Notes: a model not told the origin generated them from the letters alone. DNA of 64,000 nt from JBCCFC01 sp965213595 (GCA_965213595.1 CBDBZO010000002.1:124001-188000), one strand, 5' to 3'. Counted from the stretch's first letter, positions 28,129 through 38,063 are shown. Numbers and translations: made by a program.

Positions 28129-28229
28129 ACGATCAAGCCCCGCTCTCGCTATGGAGCTGGACTAGCCAGCACCGTTTCCCAAGTGGAACTTGAGACTTCG
28201 CGAAAAGCAGGGCTTTCTACACAGATCGT
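28129..28229 (+). ncRNA. candidate structured RNA adjacent to DUF3800
   Basis: Directly after the DUF3800 stop, ACGATC (28129) pairs with GATCGT (28224), and AAGCCC..GCT pairs with AGC.GGGCTT. Inside are a GCTGG/CCAGC hairpin and a GTTTCC/GGAAC hairpin, giving a closed multibranched fold of about 100 bases. No U-tract follows. Structured RNA motifs found next to DUF3800 genes (the DUF3800-numbered motifs from comparative searches) are known. Whether this is one of them was not tested. Confidence 0.5.
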
Positions 28230-28297
28230 AACACATTTTTGCTAGTTGTCAATCCGAAATTTTGTTCTTTCTTATGATGTTTCTTCTACAGAAGAAT

Positions 28298-29530
28298 ATG
28301 CAACTACTCGAATCCATTCGTATCGCCCTGCGCGCCCTGGCCGCCAACAAGCTGCGCAGCGTGCTGACTATGTTGGGCATCATCATCGGCGTCGGCGCGG
28401 TGATCGTGCTGATCTCGCTGGGGCGCGGCGTCGAGCGCTTTGTGACGGACTCGTTTGCGGGGCTGGGCAGCAACCTGCTCTTCGTCGCCGGCGGCGGGCT
28501 GGACGGCCAGCCGACCGGCAGCGCGCCCAAGCCAATCACGCTGGACGACGCGACCGCGCTCAGCGATCCCTCACGCGTGCCGGACGTGCGCGCCGTAACG
28601 GCCGAGTATACGGGCGGCGGCGTTGTCGACCACGGCACGGAAAGCAAGAACGCTCAGGTGCAGGCGGTTATGCCCAACTACCGCGACGTGCGCAGCTGGG
28701 AGATTGCCGAGGGCGAATTTTTCACCCAGGCCGACTTTGAGGAGCGCGCCCGCGTTGCCGTGCTGGGGCAGACCGTCTACCGTGACCTCTTCGAGCCCAA
28801 TGAGTACGCCATCGACCAGACCATTCGCATCAACAACCTCAACTTCCGCGTGATCGGCGTGATGGAGGGAATTGGTGGCCTGGGCGGCGATCAGGACAAC
28901 ACGGTGCTCGTGCCACTTAGCACCGGGCAGGAGCGCATCTTCCGCGCGCAAACCCTCAGCGGCGACTACATCGTCAGCATTATCTACGCCTCGGTTCTCG
29001 ATGCCGACCGCATGGACGCCGCCCGCGACCAAATCGCCGAAGTCCTGCGCGATCGACGCAACGTCGCCTATCTGGACAACGACAACTTTACGATTATCAG
29101 CCAGACGGATGTCATTTCCGTCTTTGGCGACATCCTCGGCCTGCTCACGCTCTTTCTCGGCGCGATTGCCGGCATCAGCCTGCTGGTGGGCGGCATTGGC
29201 ATCATGAACATCATGCTCGTGAGCGTGACGGAGCGCACGCGCGAAATCGGCCTGCGCAAAGCCGTGGGCGCCAAGCGGCGCGATGTTCTGCTCCAATTCC
29301 TGATCGAAGCGATTACGCTCTCGCTCGTCGGCGGGCTGATTGGCGTGGGGCTGGGCTGGGCCGGCTCCTTTGCGGCCAGCCAGTTCTCGGAAAATTTCAA
29401 TGCCGGCGTCGGCGTGGATGCCGTTCTGATCGCCGTGCTCTTTTCCATGGCGGTCGGCCTCTTTTTCGGCATCTACCCGGCGTTTCAGGCGAGCCGGCTC
29501 AACCCCATCGACGCATTGCGCTATGAGTAA
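28298..29530 (+). CDS. MacB/FtsX-type ABC transporter permease
   Basis: 410 residues from the ATG at 28298, chosen because MQLLESIRIALRALAANKLRSVLTMLGIIIGVGAVI matches the usual family start. Four membrane helices (one N-terminal, three C-terminal) flank a large extracytoplasmic MacB_PCD domain. The C-terminal signature is IMLVSVTERTREIGLRKAVGAKRRDVLLQFL and ends NPIDALRYE. Works with the ATPase at 25854 and the adaptor at 24261. Separated from the ATPase by the DUF3800 insert. Confidence 0.95.
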   Translation: MQLLESIRIALRALAANKLRSVLTMLGIIIGVGAVIVLISLGRGVERFVTDSFAGLGSNLLFVAGGGLDGQPTGSAPKPITLDDATALSDPSRVPDVRAVTAEYTGGGVVDHGTESKNAQVQAVMPNYRDVRSWEIAEGEFFTQADFEERARVAVLGQTVYRDLFEPNEYAIDQTIRINNLNFRVIGVMEGIGGLGGDQDNTVLVPLSTGQERIFRAQTLSGDYIVSIIYASVLDADRMDAARDQIAEVLRDRRNVAYLDNDNFTIISQTDVISVFGDILGLLTLFLGAIAGISLLVGGIGIMNIMLVSVTERTREIGLRKAVGAKRRDVLLQFLIEAITLSLVGGLIGVGLGWAGSFAASQFSENFNAGVGVDAVLIAVLFSMAVGLFFGIYPAFQASRLNPIDALRYE

Positions 29531-30227
29531 AGGATTGCCTAATGTTTGCTGCGTACTGCAAGAGGTCGTTGCCAACAAAGCCTCCCATAAGCAATATGGA
29601 TTAAGCAGTACCCCCATCCGTTTCATCGCCTTAGCCGTCGCGCTGCTTACTCTTGCCGCCTGCGGGGGCCCGCCATCCGCGGCGACGGCGATCCCCGCGG
29701 ATGTGGCCCGCCCCGATCAGCCAACGCCCGTCTTCGCCGATGCCACGCCCCTCCCCGCCGCCGCCACGCTCACGCCGGATGCGTCGGGCGGCGCGCTGCC
29801 CAGCGGGGATGGTGTGACCGACAGTGCGACCTCGGCCCCGCGGCTCGACCTGATCACGGGGCTGCTGGCTACGCCGCGCCCGCCCACGGCGCTGGGCATC
29901 GCCACCGGCGGCGCGACGCTGCTGGACGCGCCCGGCGGCGCGGCGCTGCAGTCGCTGCCCGCGGGCGCAACCGTCACCGTAACGGGGCGTTCGGCGGATG
30001 GGAATTGGCTGGCGGCGTACACGGAAGCCGCGGTGGCCGGGTGGGTCGCCGCAGGGAATTTGCGGCTTTTTGGGGCAGACGATCTGACGGTGGTCGAGCG
30101 AGCGGAAGGGCCGGGCTCCATTGCCACACTGATTGCCGAAGCGATGGAGCCAATTGAGAGGGACGAGCTGGAGCTGGATGTTGATCTCGACGCCACCGTC
30201 GAGGCGCTGCTCGCGCCGACGCCGTGA
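29523..30227 (+). CDS. lipoprotein with bacterial SH3-like domain
   Basis: 234 residues. Begins inside the permease gene (8-bp overlap), so is likely coupled to it. The lipobox LTLAACGG lies near residue 46 after a hydrophobic stretch (IALAVALLTLAAC), which would mean an unusually long n-region or an internal start. A Pro/Thr linker precedes an SH3b-like module: ATLLDAPGGAALQSLPAGATVTVTGRSADGNWLAAYTE..AGWVAAGNLRL. It ends in an acidic tail. Likely cell-surface partner of the exporter; binding target unknown. Confidence 0.8.
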   Translation: MSKGLPNVCCVLQEVVANKASHKQYGLSSTPIRFIALAVALLTLAACGGPPSAATAIPADVARPDQPTPVFADATPLPAAATLTPDASGGALPSGDGVTDSATSAPRLDLITGLLATPRPPTALGIATGGATLLDAPGGAALQSLPAGATVTVTGRSADGNWLAAYTEAAVAGWVAAGNLRLFGADDLTVVERAEGPGSIATLIAEAMEPIERDELELDVDLDATVEALLAPTP

Positions 30228-30233
30228 GGCAGC

Positions 30234-30356
30234 TTACCCCAGCAAAAACGTCACCGCCAGCGCCAGCACAAAGGGCGGCACGACAATGGCGGCAAACACA
30301 GCCAGCAGATTGTGCCGGTGAAAGATCGGTCTGGCTGGCAATTTTCGAGTGAACAC
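30234..30356 (-). CDS. small membrane protein, 40 residues
   Basis: On the minus strand a GTG at 30356 is preceded by GGGGAGG at ideal distance (six bases). It opens a 40-codon frame: a basic N-terminus (VFTRKLPARPIFHRHN) followed by a long hydrophobic helix (LLAVFAAIVVPPFVLALAV) and a short end. The layout, ribosome-binding site and amphipathic design support a real small single-pass membrane protein. It is convergent with the SH3-domain lipoprotein gene, seven bases away. Not recognised as a known family. Confidence 0.6.
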   Translation of the reverse strand: MFTRKLPARPIFHRHNLLAVFAAIVVPPFVLALAVTFLLG

Positions 30357-30507
30357 CTTCTGCCTCCCCAATACATTCAAATTCTATAGCCAATCTATCA
30401 CCTCCGATGCAGCAGCGCCGTTGGCAGCCTTACCACCAAGTATTCGCCCTAAACTCCGCGTAGATCGCGCCTCAAAATCTTTTGCCCCTGCACCGTCGTC
30501 AAGCGAT

Positions 30508-30536
30508 TTGTATACTCTCCTCTCCTGCATTATAGT
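30508..30536 (+). promoter_or_regulatory. promoter placing the start site at the ATG (leaderless transcript)
   Basis: TTGTAT, 17 bases, TATAGT; the -10 ends six bases before the ATG at 30543, so transcription would begin at or next to the start codon. No Shine-Dalgarno is present, consistent with leaderless translation. Confidence 0.55.
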
Positions 30537-30542
30537 TTCTTC

Positions 30543-31304
30543 ATGTCCACCCCTGACACCAACCCCGATCGTTCGACCTACCCCGATGCCGAGTCGCGCC
30601 GCCGCTCGGTGCTCGTGGCCGTAATGAACAACGCCGACGACCTGCGTCGCGCCGCCTCCGAAGGCTGGTATCGGATTCCGCAGCGCCGCGCGCCCAAGCG
30701 CATCGCCGCCGACTACCTCGCCTTTTACCAGACCGGCAAGTTTGCCCCCGCGCCCGAAGCGCAAACCGTCACCTACTACGCGCCAACCCGTCGCTACCGT
30801 CTGCTGACCCGCGCCGAGCTGATGCCCAACGCCGCCGATCACCCGCGCGCCGACGACTATTACTTTCGCATTGACATCGGCCCGCTCCAGCGGCTCGACC
30901 CGCCGATTCCCTCCGCCACGCTGCGCCGGCTCACCTTTATCCACACCACGCTCGCCCACCTGCTCGCCGCCCAGGACGTGCGCGATCTCTTTCCCAAGAG
31001 CGATCCTTTTGAGACGCTCTGGCAGGCCCTGCGCGAACATCGCTTGCGCCCGCTCAAAAATCGCATCGTCGACGATTGGCCGATGGACATCTCGCTGCGC
31101 GCCCGCGGCGGCCACCTCGGCATCCGCTGCGCCGAGGCGGACGACAGCCTGCACGAACGCCCCTTCGCGCCGCCGGTTCACGAACGTTGGCGACTGCTCA
31201 CCTTCTCGCCCGGCGAAATCGAGCGCGACTTGAACAGCTGCCTGCGTCAAATCGGGGCCATCCTGATCGAACTTGGCGGCTCGTCGCTGGAGGCGCACAA
31301 ATAG
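30543..31304 (+). CDS. conserved hypothetical protein
   Basis: 253 residues, soluble, Arg-rich. The start MSTPDTNPDRSTY leads into SVLVAVMNNADDLRRAASEGW, YRIPQRRAPKRIAADYLAFYQTG and TVTYYAPTRRYRLLTRAELMP; the centre has LRRLTFIHTTLAHLLAAQDVRDLF. It looks like a compact conserved protein, but I cannot name the family. It has its own leaderless-type promoter and lies upstream of a lipid-synthesis pair with a repeat between. Confidence 0.8.
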   Translation: MSTPDTNPDRSTYPDAESRRRSVLVAVMNNADDLRRAASEGWYRIPQRRAPKRIAADYLAFYQTGKFAPAPEAQTVTYYAPTRRYRLLTRAELMPNAADHPRADDYYFRIDIGPLQRLDPPIPSATLRRLTFIHTTLAHLLAAQDVRDLFPKSDPFETLWQALREHRLRPLKNRIVDDWPMDISLRARGGHLGIRCAEADDSLHERPFAPPVHERWRLLTFSPGEIERDLNSCLRQIGAILIELGGSSLEAHK

Positions 31305-31310
31305 AAAGCA

Positions 31311-31388
31311 ATCTACGAAGGACACGAAGAGCACGAAGGAAGATCGTTGGCGAGCAACCCTTCGTGTGCCTTCGTGCTCTTCGTGGAT
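31311..31388. repeat. CACGAAG-rich inverted repeat
   Basis: CTACGAAGGACACGAAGAG and GCACGAAGG on the left face CCTTCGTGCTCTTCGTGG on the right. It is a palindromic intergenic repeat of the CACGAAG type. It sits between the hypothetical gene and the CDP-alcohol transferase gene, and an apparent frame extension of the latter runs through it. Confidence 0.65.
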
Positions 31389-31443
31389 TATCTTCAAAAT
31401 TTCAGAACATTGTTTCTCTATTCGCCGACCCATTCCACCTGTT

Positions 31444-32607
31444 TTGTCCACCAACCAACCGCCGCTTACCCCCCTGCGCCAGCGCTGGCTGCTGACGGCC
31501 ACCTGCTACCTGCTCGCCCTGCTCGCCGCTTACCTGCTGTTGCGGCAGGCGTGGCCGCGCTACGCCACGCGCTGGGCCGCGGTCGTCGTCGGTACGTTGA
31601 TGCTGGAGCTGGGAATATTTTGGCGCTACCTGCCGCTCAACCGTCGACGGCGCGACGGCCAGCTCCTAAGCGGCCTCGGCTACGGCAACGCGCTCACGCT
31701 GGCGCGCGGCGGCGCGACGGGTCTGCTGGCGGGCTTTCTTTTCCTTCCCCTGCCCGCTGGCCCCTGGCGCTGGGCGCCCGCTGCCCTCTACACCGTTGCC
31801 ATCCTCCTGGATTTTCTCGATGGTTACGTCGCTCGCCGCACCAACCACACCACCATCCTCGGCGAAATTCTGGACATGGAGTTCGACACGCTAAGCTTTG
31901 CCGTCGCCGTGCTGCTCGCCATCGGCTACGGCCACCTGCCGCTCTTCTACCTGCCGCTCGGCTTTGCCCGCCCGCTCTTCCTGCTCGGCCTGCGCTGGCG
32001 ACGCCGTCAAAATTTGCCGGTCTACGATCTGCCGCCCAGCGACCTGCGCCGCCTGATCGCCGGCTACCAAATGAGCTTTCTCAGCGTCGCCCTCTGGCCC
32101 GCCCCCGGCGCGCCCGTCACCGTCGTGGCCGCCTGGGTCTTTGCCCTGCCGCTCGCCTTCAGCTTCGCCCGCGACTGGCTCGTGGTGAGCGGTCAGCTCG
32201 ATGTAAATTCGCCGCACTACGAACGCGCCAACCGCTGGCTGCACGCCACCTGTTGGCGCGCCCTGCCGCTCGTCGCGCGCGTGGTGGGCAGCGCTTTGGT
32301 GATTTGGCTGCTGGCGACTCAGCCTTCGCCCTTCGCCCTTTGGCGCGGGGCATCCGCACAGAGCGAGCCAGCCGTCGCGTGGCTCTTTGCCCTGCTCGCG
32401 GCGACGTTGCCTATCAGCGGCGTTTCCTTTCTGCTCGGCTGGCAGGCCAGGGCGGCGGCCTTTCCCGTGCTCGCGTTTACGCTGCTGCGCGCCCTCAATT
32501 ACGGGTTAACGCCCGCCAATGCTATCCTGCTTGTCTGCGCTCTCTGGGTGCTGCACCTGGGCGGCGGCGCGCTGCGGCTGCACACACGTAGAAACCTCGC
32601 AACGTAA
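31444..32607 (+). CDS. CDP-alcohol phosphatidyltransferase family membrane enzyme
   Basis: About 387 residues if the TTG at 31444 is used; there is no good ATG or Shine-Dalgarno, so the start is uncertain. The diagnostic motif is complete: DFLDGYVARRTNHTTILGEI followed by LDMEFD, matching D-x2-DG-x2-AR-x8-G-x3-D-x3-D. This is the metal-binding catalytic site that joins an alcohol to a CDP-activated lipid. Ten or so membrane helices fill the rest, including a long C-terminal half beyond the usual 200-residue domain. Followed closely by a YbhN-like gene, suggesting a common envelope-lipid pathway. Confidence 0.85.
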   Translation: MSTNQPPLTPLRQRWLLTATCYLLALLAAYLLLRQAWPRYATRWAAVVVGTLMLELGIFWRYLPLNRRRRDGQLLSGLGYGNALTLARGGATGLLAGFLFLPLPAGPWRWAPAALYTVAILLDFLDGYVARRTNHTTILGEILDMEFDTLSFAVAVLLAIGYGHLPLFYLPLGFARPLFLLGLRWRRRQNLPVYDLPPSDLRRLIAGYQMSFLSVALWPAPGAPVTVVAAWVFALPLAFSFARDWLVVSGQLDVNSPHYERANRWLHATCWRALPLVARVVGSALVIWLLATQPSPFALWRGASAQSEPAVAWLFALLAATLPISGVSFLLGWQARAAAFPVLAFTLLRALNYGLTPANAILLVCALWVLHLGGGALRLHTRRNLAT

Positions 32608-32661
32608 AAGCCGAGCTTTTGAAAAAAGCTCACTGCTGCCACGAGACCCCTCAACCCACCC

Positions 32662-33750
32662 ATGACCCTCACCCCCCGCCTCCGCCACCTTCTGCTCCAA
32701 TTCGGGCTGGTAGCGGGCGCCGTGGCGCTGCTCTGGTGGACGCTGCGGACAATGGACGCGAGCGGGGCGTGGGGCGAAGCGTGGGCGCTGCTGCGGCGGC
32801 TCTCGTGGCGGGCCGTGGCCGCACTGATCGCGCTCAACGCGCTGGTGCTGTGGACGCTGATGCTGCGCTGGTGGCTCTTTCTGCGCGCGCAGGGCGTGCG
32901 GATTTCCCAGCTGCGGCTGCTGAGCTATCGGCTGGCCGGCTTTGCCATCAGCTACTTTACCCCCGGCCCGCAGATCGGCGGCGAGCCGCTGCAAATTTAT
33001 CTGCTTGCCCGCAAACAGGCCGCCCATCCCCCCGTTCCGCTCGCCACCGCCACGGCCTCGATCACGCTGGACAAGCTGCTGGAATTCTCCACCAACTTTG
33101 CACTGCTTCTAATTGGTGCAATCTTCCTGCTGCAGCGACAGGCAAGCGGAGCGTGGGGCGGGCAAACGTCTGCCGGGGCATTGATTCAGGTGGGGCTGTA
33201 CGCGACGCTCTTCGCCGGGCTGCTGATCATTCTTTGGCGCTTGAGCCGGGGGCGGCTCGCCCTTTCCGCGCTGCTGGCCCAGCTCGCCGACCGCTTGCCC
33301 GCGCGCTGGAACAACGCACGTGTGCGCCTGTGGCGAAATGGCGTCGAGCGCGTCGAGCGGCAGGCGCTGGCCGTGGCCCACGAGCGACCCAGCGCCGTGG
33401 CCGGGGCCGTGGCCGTCTCGCTGGCGGGCTGGGCGCTGATGATCGGCGAATTCTGGTTTTCTACGTGGCTGCTGGGCTTCGAGCTTTCGCCGGGCGAGGC
33501 CGTGCTGGCGCTGATCATGATGCGGGCAGCCTATCTGCTGCCCATGCCCGCCGCCATCGGCTCGCTGGAGGCCACGCTCGTATGGGCGATGATCACGCTG
33601 GGCCTGCCGCCCGCCGCCGGCATCAGCCTCAGCCTGCTGATCCGCGTGCGCGACGTGCTGCTGGGCGCAGTGGGGCTGCTCGTGGCGGTGTTCGAGGTGG
33701 GGAGCTTGCGGGCCGTAACCAATTTCCCGTCGTCAACGTCTAGCCAATAG
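32662..33750 (+). CDS. YbhN/LPG-synthase-TM family membrane protein
   Basis: 362 residues, seven or eight membrane helices. Family motifs: LMLRWWLFLRAQG, YRLAGFAISYFTPGPQIGGEPLQIYLL (gatekeeping Pro/Gly loop), ITLDKLLEFSTNFALL and MRAAYLLPMPAAIGSLEATLVW. Such proteins are thought to translocate lipids or their precursors across the membrane. It begins 54 bases after the CDP-alcohol transferase gene, so lipid made by that enzyme is a plausible cargo (inference). Paralogous to 20010-21128 but without the repeat tail. Confidence 0.88.
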   Translation: MTLTPRLRHLLLQFGLVAGAVALLWWTLRTMDASGAWGEAWALLRRLSWRAVAALIALNALVLWTLMLRWWLFLRAQGVRISQLRLLSYRLAGFAISYFTPGPQIGGEPLQIYLLARKQAAHPPVPLATATASITLDKLLEFSTNFALLLIGAIFLLQRQASGAWGGQTSAGALIQVGLYATLFAGLLIILWRLSRGRLALSALLAQLADRLPARWNNARVRLWRNGVERVERQALAVAHERPSAVAGAVAVSLAGWALMIGEFWFSTWLLGFELSPGEAVLALIMMRAAYLLPMPAAIGSLEATLVWAMITLGLPPAAGISLSLLIRVRDVLLGAVGLLVAVFEVGSLRAVTNFPSSTSSQ

Positions 33751-33801
33751 ACTTTGGCATCTTCAAAATTCCGCTAATAAATCTTCTACCAACAGACTTA
33801 A

Positions 33802-34605
33802 ATGAATCGACTTCTATGCTCGCTGCTGGCGGCGCTGTGTTTTCTGCTGCTTGCGCAAACGTATACGCCCGCCCGCGCCCAAACGGACACCCTGCCCAAC
33901 GGCACGCTCCCTCCCGATGCGCCCAAACTTTTTCTGCCGCTGGTTACAAATCAAGGGCTGAATCCCTTTACCAGCGTTCCCGTCATCGCCCCCTCCACGG
34001 CGCGCCCCGCCGCCGAGCACGGCGACATTAACTTCGCTCTGCGGGGCTATTTGCCCGCCACCGCCGCGCTCACCCTGATCGATGTGGGCGGGCCGACGGA
34101 CCCCGACGCACCACAGCTCGCCGCCCTCTTTGGGCACGAACGTACACCAAAGTTTGCCAGCGCGTATCGCGTTTATGATTGGGATTGGAATTGTGGAGAA
34201 AGTGGCTGTCGTGGGATGGAGCTAGAGGAGCCGCCGGTGACGCTGGTCGGGCTGGCGGCAACGGCGGGCGAGCCGCTCTACCCGCCGCGTCGCGGGCCGC
34301 AAATCTACAGCGGCGGCTACGTTGCGCTCGTCCTCTATGCCGAGCCAACGCGCCTCACGCTGGCCTACACGCGCGAGGATTCGGCGGCGGTGGGCTACTT
34401 GATACACCTGGAAGATATCCGCGTCGATGGGGCGCTGCTCCAGCGCTATCGCCAGCTCGACGCCGCCGGTCGCGCGGAATTGCCAGCCTTGCGCAACGGC
34501 GAGCGCCTCGGCAGCGCAGCCAGCGACGAAGTCCTCATCGCCATCCGCGACACCGGCATGTTTATGGACCCGCGCTCGCGCAAGGATTGGTGGATGGACT
34601 TTTAA
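33802..34605 (+). CDS. secreted hypothetical protein
   Basis: 267 residues. Cleavable signal peptide LLCSLLAALCFLLLAQTYTPARA, then a spacer with the KLFLPLV motif often seen just after the signal in exported Chloroflexota proteins. The mature part has two Cys in WNCGESGC and a conserved-looking C-terminus (YTREDSAAVGYLIHLEDIRVD, VLIAIRDTGMFMDPRSRKDWW). I cannot name the domain; the ending resembles a conserved module of unknown function. Confidence 0.75.
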   Translation: MNRLLCSLLAALCFLLLAQTYTPARAQTDTLPNGTLPPDAPKLFLPLVTNQGLNPFTSVPVIAPSTARPAAEHGDINFALRGYLPATAALTLIDVGGPTDPDAPQLAALFGHERTPKFASAYRVYDWDWNCGESGCRGMELEEPPVTLVGLAATAGEPLYPPRRGPQIYSGGYVALVLYAEPTRLTLAYTREDSAAVGYLIHLEDIRVDGALLQRYRQLDAAGRAELPALRNGERLGSAASDEVLIAIRDTGMFMDPRSRKDWWMDF

Positions 34606-34695
34606 TAGTCAACGGTGAATGGTCAATAAAGTCGCATCGTATGCGGCGAAGTCTCCATTGACAATTGACAATCTACCGTTGACCATTGACTATTG
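34604..34695. repeat. AGTCAACGGTGAATGGTCAAT-type inverted repeat
   Basis: Short words TCAACGGTGAATGGTCAAT and TACCGTTGACCATTGACTA are inverse to each other, with TTGACAATTGACAAT in between. It spans the gap between two convergent genes and overlaps both stop codons. Related to the repeat at 484-533. Confidence 0.6.
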
Positions 34696-35280
34696 CGTCT
34701 CCTCCCCCGCCACCCCCAACGCTTCCGCCTCGCCCTGCATGGCCGCCAGCACGCGCGTCACGTGCTCCTCAAAGGGCTCGCCCAGCGCCTCAATATGTTC
34801 CATTGCCTCCTGCCGATCGATGGCGGCGGTGAAGCTTTTGTCCTTCCACTTCTTCTTTACCGACTTGAGCTTCACGCTGCGGATGTCGCGATCCGGCCGC
34901 ACGTAAGCACAGGCCAGGATCAGCCCGGTGATTTCGTCGCAGGCGAGCAGCGTTTTGTCGAGCAGGCTCTCGGCAGGGACACCCAGAAAGGTGGCATGGG
35001 CCTCTACCGCGTGGATCAGCGGCTGCGGATAATTGCGCTCCTCGAAGAGGCGCAGCGCCGTGCGCGGGTGGCCGTGGGTGGTGTCGTCCATATCGGGGTG
35101 GCGCTCGTAGTCGAGGTCGTGCAGCAGGCCCGTCAGGCCCCACAGCTCTTCGTCCTCGCCGTAATGCTGCGCATACGAACGCATCGCCGCCTCCACGGCC
35201 AGCATGTGCCGCCGCAGACTTTCCGAGTTGACCCAGTCGTGGAGCAGCGCGACGGCCTCGTCGCGGGTGGGGAGTGTCAT
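34690..35280 (-). CDS. HD domain phosphohydrolase-like protein
   Basis: 196 residues. HD motif set: RRHMLAVEAAMRSYAQHYG (His), LLHDLDYERHPD (HD pair near residue 53), HPRTALRLFEE, IHAVEAHATFLG and LLACDEITGLILACAYVRP (distal Asp). This pattern matches the small stand-alone HDIG-type proteins, probably nucleotide phosphohydrolases. Two bases separate it from the upstream lipoprotein gene on the same strand, although the base composition of that gene differs. Confidence 0.88.
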   Translation of the reverse strand: MTLPTRDEAVALLHDWVNSESLRRHMLAVEAAMRSYAQHYGEDEELWGLTGLLHDLDYERHPDMDDTTHGHPRTALRLFEERNYPQPLIHAVEAHATFLGVPAESLLDKTLLACDEITGLILACAYVRPDRDIRSVKLKSVKKKWKDKSFTAAIDRQEAMEHIEALGEPFEEHVTRVLAAMQGEAEALGVAGEETQ

Positions 35281-35282
35281 AG

Positions 35283-35723
35283 TTATTCCTGAACTGTTAT
35301 TTGAATTCTGTCGAGAGGGGAGAGCAATCTGTTAATCAATCCTAAAGGCTCCATACCAAGAGCGCGTCGAATTTCGGCTTGATGCCTTGTGTTGTTCGGA
35401 TATCTAAACGTCACGAATGTCTCCATCACCGGTTCTTGACCTTTAGCCGTTGTTGTAAATGACTCCCGTCCTTTAATTTCCGCGGAGGTCGATTGATCAA
35501 ACTCCACAACTCCTACCTCCACCGTTCCTTTGACAATCACATCGGGCGACATATATGGCTCAATTGCGGCAATCAAATCCTGCTCCATCTCCTCCGCCAT
35601 ATTGGGCGGAACTACAATCGTGCTGTAGGACATCTCGTTGGAGCCGAACCCAGAACAACCTGTAACAGAAATGGTAAAAACTGCCAAAACCATGAAAGTT
35701 ACGGCTAATTTTTTGATAATCAT
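35283..35723 (-). CDS. small lipoprotein, function unknown
   Basis: 146 residues, with a lipobox FTISVTGCSGFG (Cys near 23) after a Lys/hydrophobic signal. The mature part is acidic and beta-rich (TVEVGVVEFDQSTSAEIKGRESFTTTA). A very strong GAGGAGGAG ribosome-binding site precedes the ATG at 35723. AT-richer than groEL and the HD gene on its flanks, hinting at acquisition. Family not recognised. Confidence 0.75.
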   Translation of the reverse strand: MIIKKLAVTFMVLAVFTISVTGCSGFGSNEMSYSTIVVPPNMAEEMEQDLIAAIEPYMSPDVIVKGTVEVGVVEFDQSTSAEIKGRESFTTTAKGQEPVMETFVTFRYPNNTRHQAEIRRALGMEPLGLINRLLSPLDRIQITVQE

Positions 35724-35747
35724 TTTTTCTCCTCCTCATCTGAAACA

Positions 35748-35779
35748 AAAATGGAGACGCCAAGTGGCGTCCCCATTTT
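35748..35779 (-). terminator. intrinsic terminator of the groES-groEL operon
   Basis: AAAATGGAGACGCC and GGCGTCCCCATTTT form a 14-bp stem with one mismatch and a four-base loop, 31 bases past the groEL stop on the minus strand, ending in a U-run. Confidence 0.8.
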
Positions 35780-35809
35780 ACAAACTTTTTCGATTACAAG
35801 CAACCGGGC

Positions 35810-37450
<1,641 letters not shown>

Positions 37451-37538
37451 ATGTTGTCTTCTCCTTTAGAAAATTTTGGGGGGAGAGTTTTGATTCGATT
37501 TATGCAATACGCAATAAGTAGTACGTACTGCTAACTGC

Positions 37539-37844
37539 TTATTTGTTGCCGTTGCTGTTTTCCACAATCGCCAGAATATCCGTCTCCTTGAGGATCAGGT
37601 ATTCCGTGCCGTCGAGCTTGATGCTCGTGCCCGCATACTTGGCGTACATGACGGTGTCGTCCACGGCCACTTCCATCTTGGCGCGCTCGCCATCCTCCTT
37701 GCGTGCGCCGGGGCCGGCGGCAATCACTTTGCCCTGCTGCGGCTTTTCCTTGGCGGTTTCCGGCAGGAAAATACCGGACGAGGTCTGCTCGTCCTGCTCA
37801 TTGGGCTTGACGACCAGGCGGTCGCCGAGGGGCTTGAGGTTCAT
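37539..37844 (-). CDS. groES: co-chaperonin GroES (Hsp10)
   Basis: 101 residues. MNLKPLGDRLVVKPNEQDE, the mobile loop TSSGIFLPETAKEKPQ, GKVIAAGPG, VMYAKYAGTSIKLDG and YLILKETDILAIVE are all typical. The ATG at 37844 has a perfect AGGAGG seven bases upstream; a longer reading from 37922 would run through the CIRCE operator and is rejected. Confidence 0.98.
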   Translation of the reverse strand: MNLKPLGDRLVVKPNEQDEQTSSGIFLPETAKEKPQQGKVIAAGPGARKEDGERAKMEVAVDDTVMYAKYAGTSIKLDGTEYLILKETDILAIVENSNGNK

Positions 37845-37911
37845 AAAAATCCTCCTAAATTTGGGTTGAGTAAAAATTTTTGCGGTAACGTTTTGCTGTG
37901 CAAAAAGCCAG

Positions 37912-37938
37912 TTAGCACTCAACCATCGAGAGTGCTAA
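37912..37938 (-). promoter_or_regulatory. CIRCE operator (HrcA binding site)
   Basis: TTAGCACTC, nine bases, GAGTGCTAA: the exact consensus of the CIRCE heat-shock operator bound by HrcA. It lies about 68 bases upstream of groES, just downstream of the promoter. hrcA itself is not in this window. Confidence 0.97.
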
Positions 37939-37946
37939 CTGGCCTC

Positions 37947-37975
37947 ATCATACCGTAATGTTGGCAATCGATCAA
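37947..37975 (-). promoter_or_regulatory. groES-groEL promoter
   Basis: On the minus strand TTGATC, 17 bases, TATGAT, with the -10 ending nine bases before the CIRCE dyad, so the operator covers the transcription start. A housekeeping-sigma promoter is what HrcA regulation requires. Confidence 0.75.
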
Positions 37976-38063
37976 ATTTTTTAGTGTGGCTTTTTGCCCT
38001 ATTTTCGCCCAATCCCACTAGCAAAGCGCTAACGGTTCGTTAGAGTTGTGTTTGTCCTACCGG

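Noticed and set aside
31273..31443. N-terminal extension of the CDP-alcohol transferase
   Set aside because: The frame here runs through a CACGAAG palindromic repeat and the end of the previous gene; composition is not that of a signal or membrane protein.
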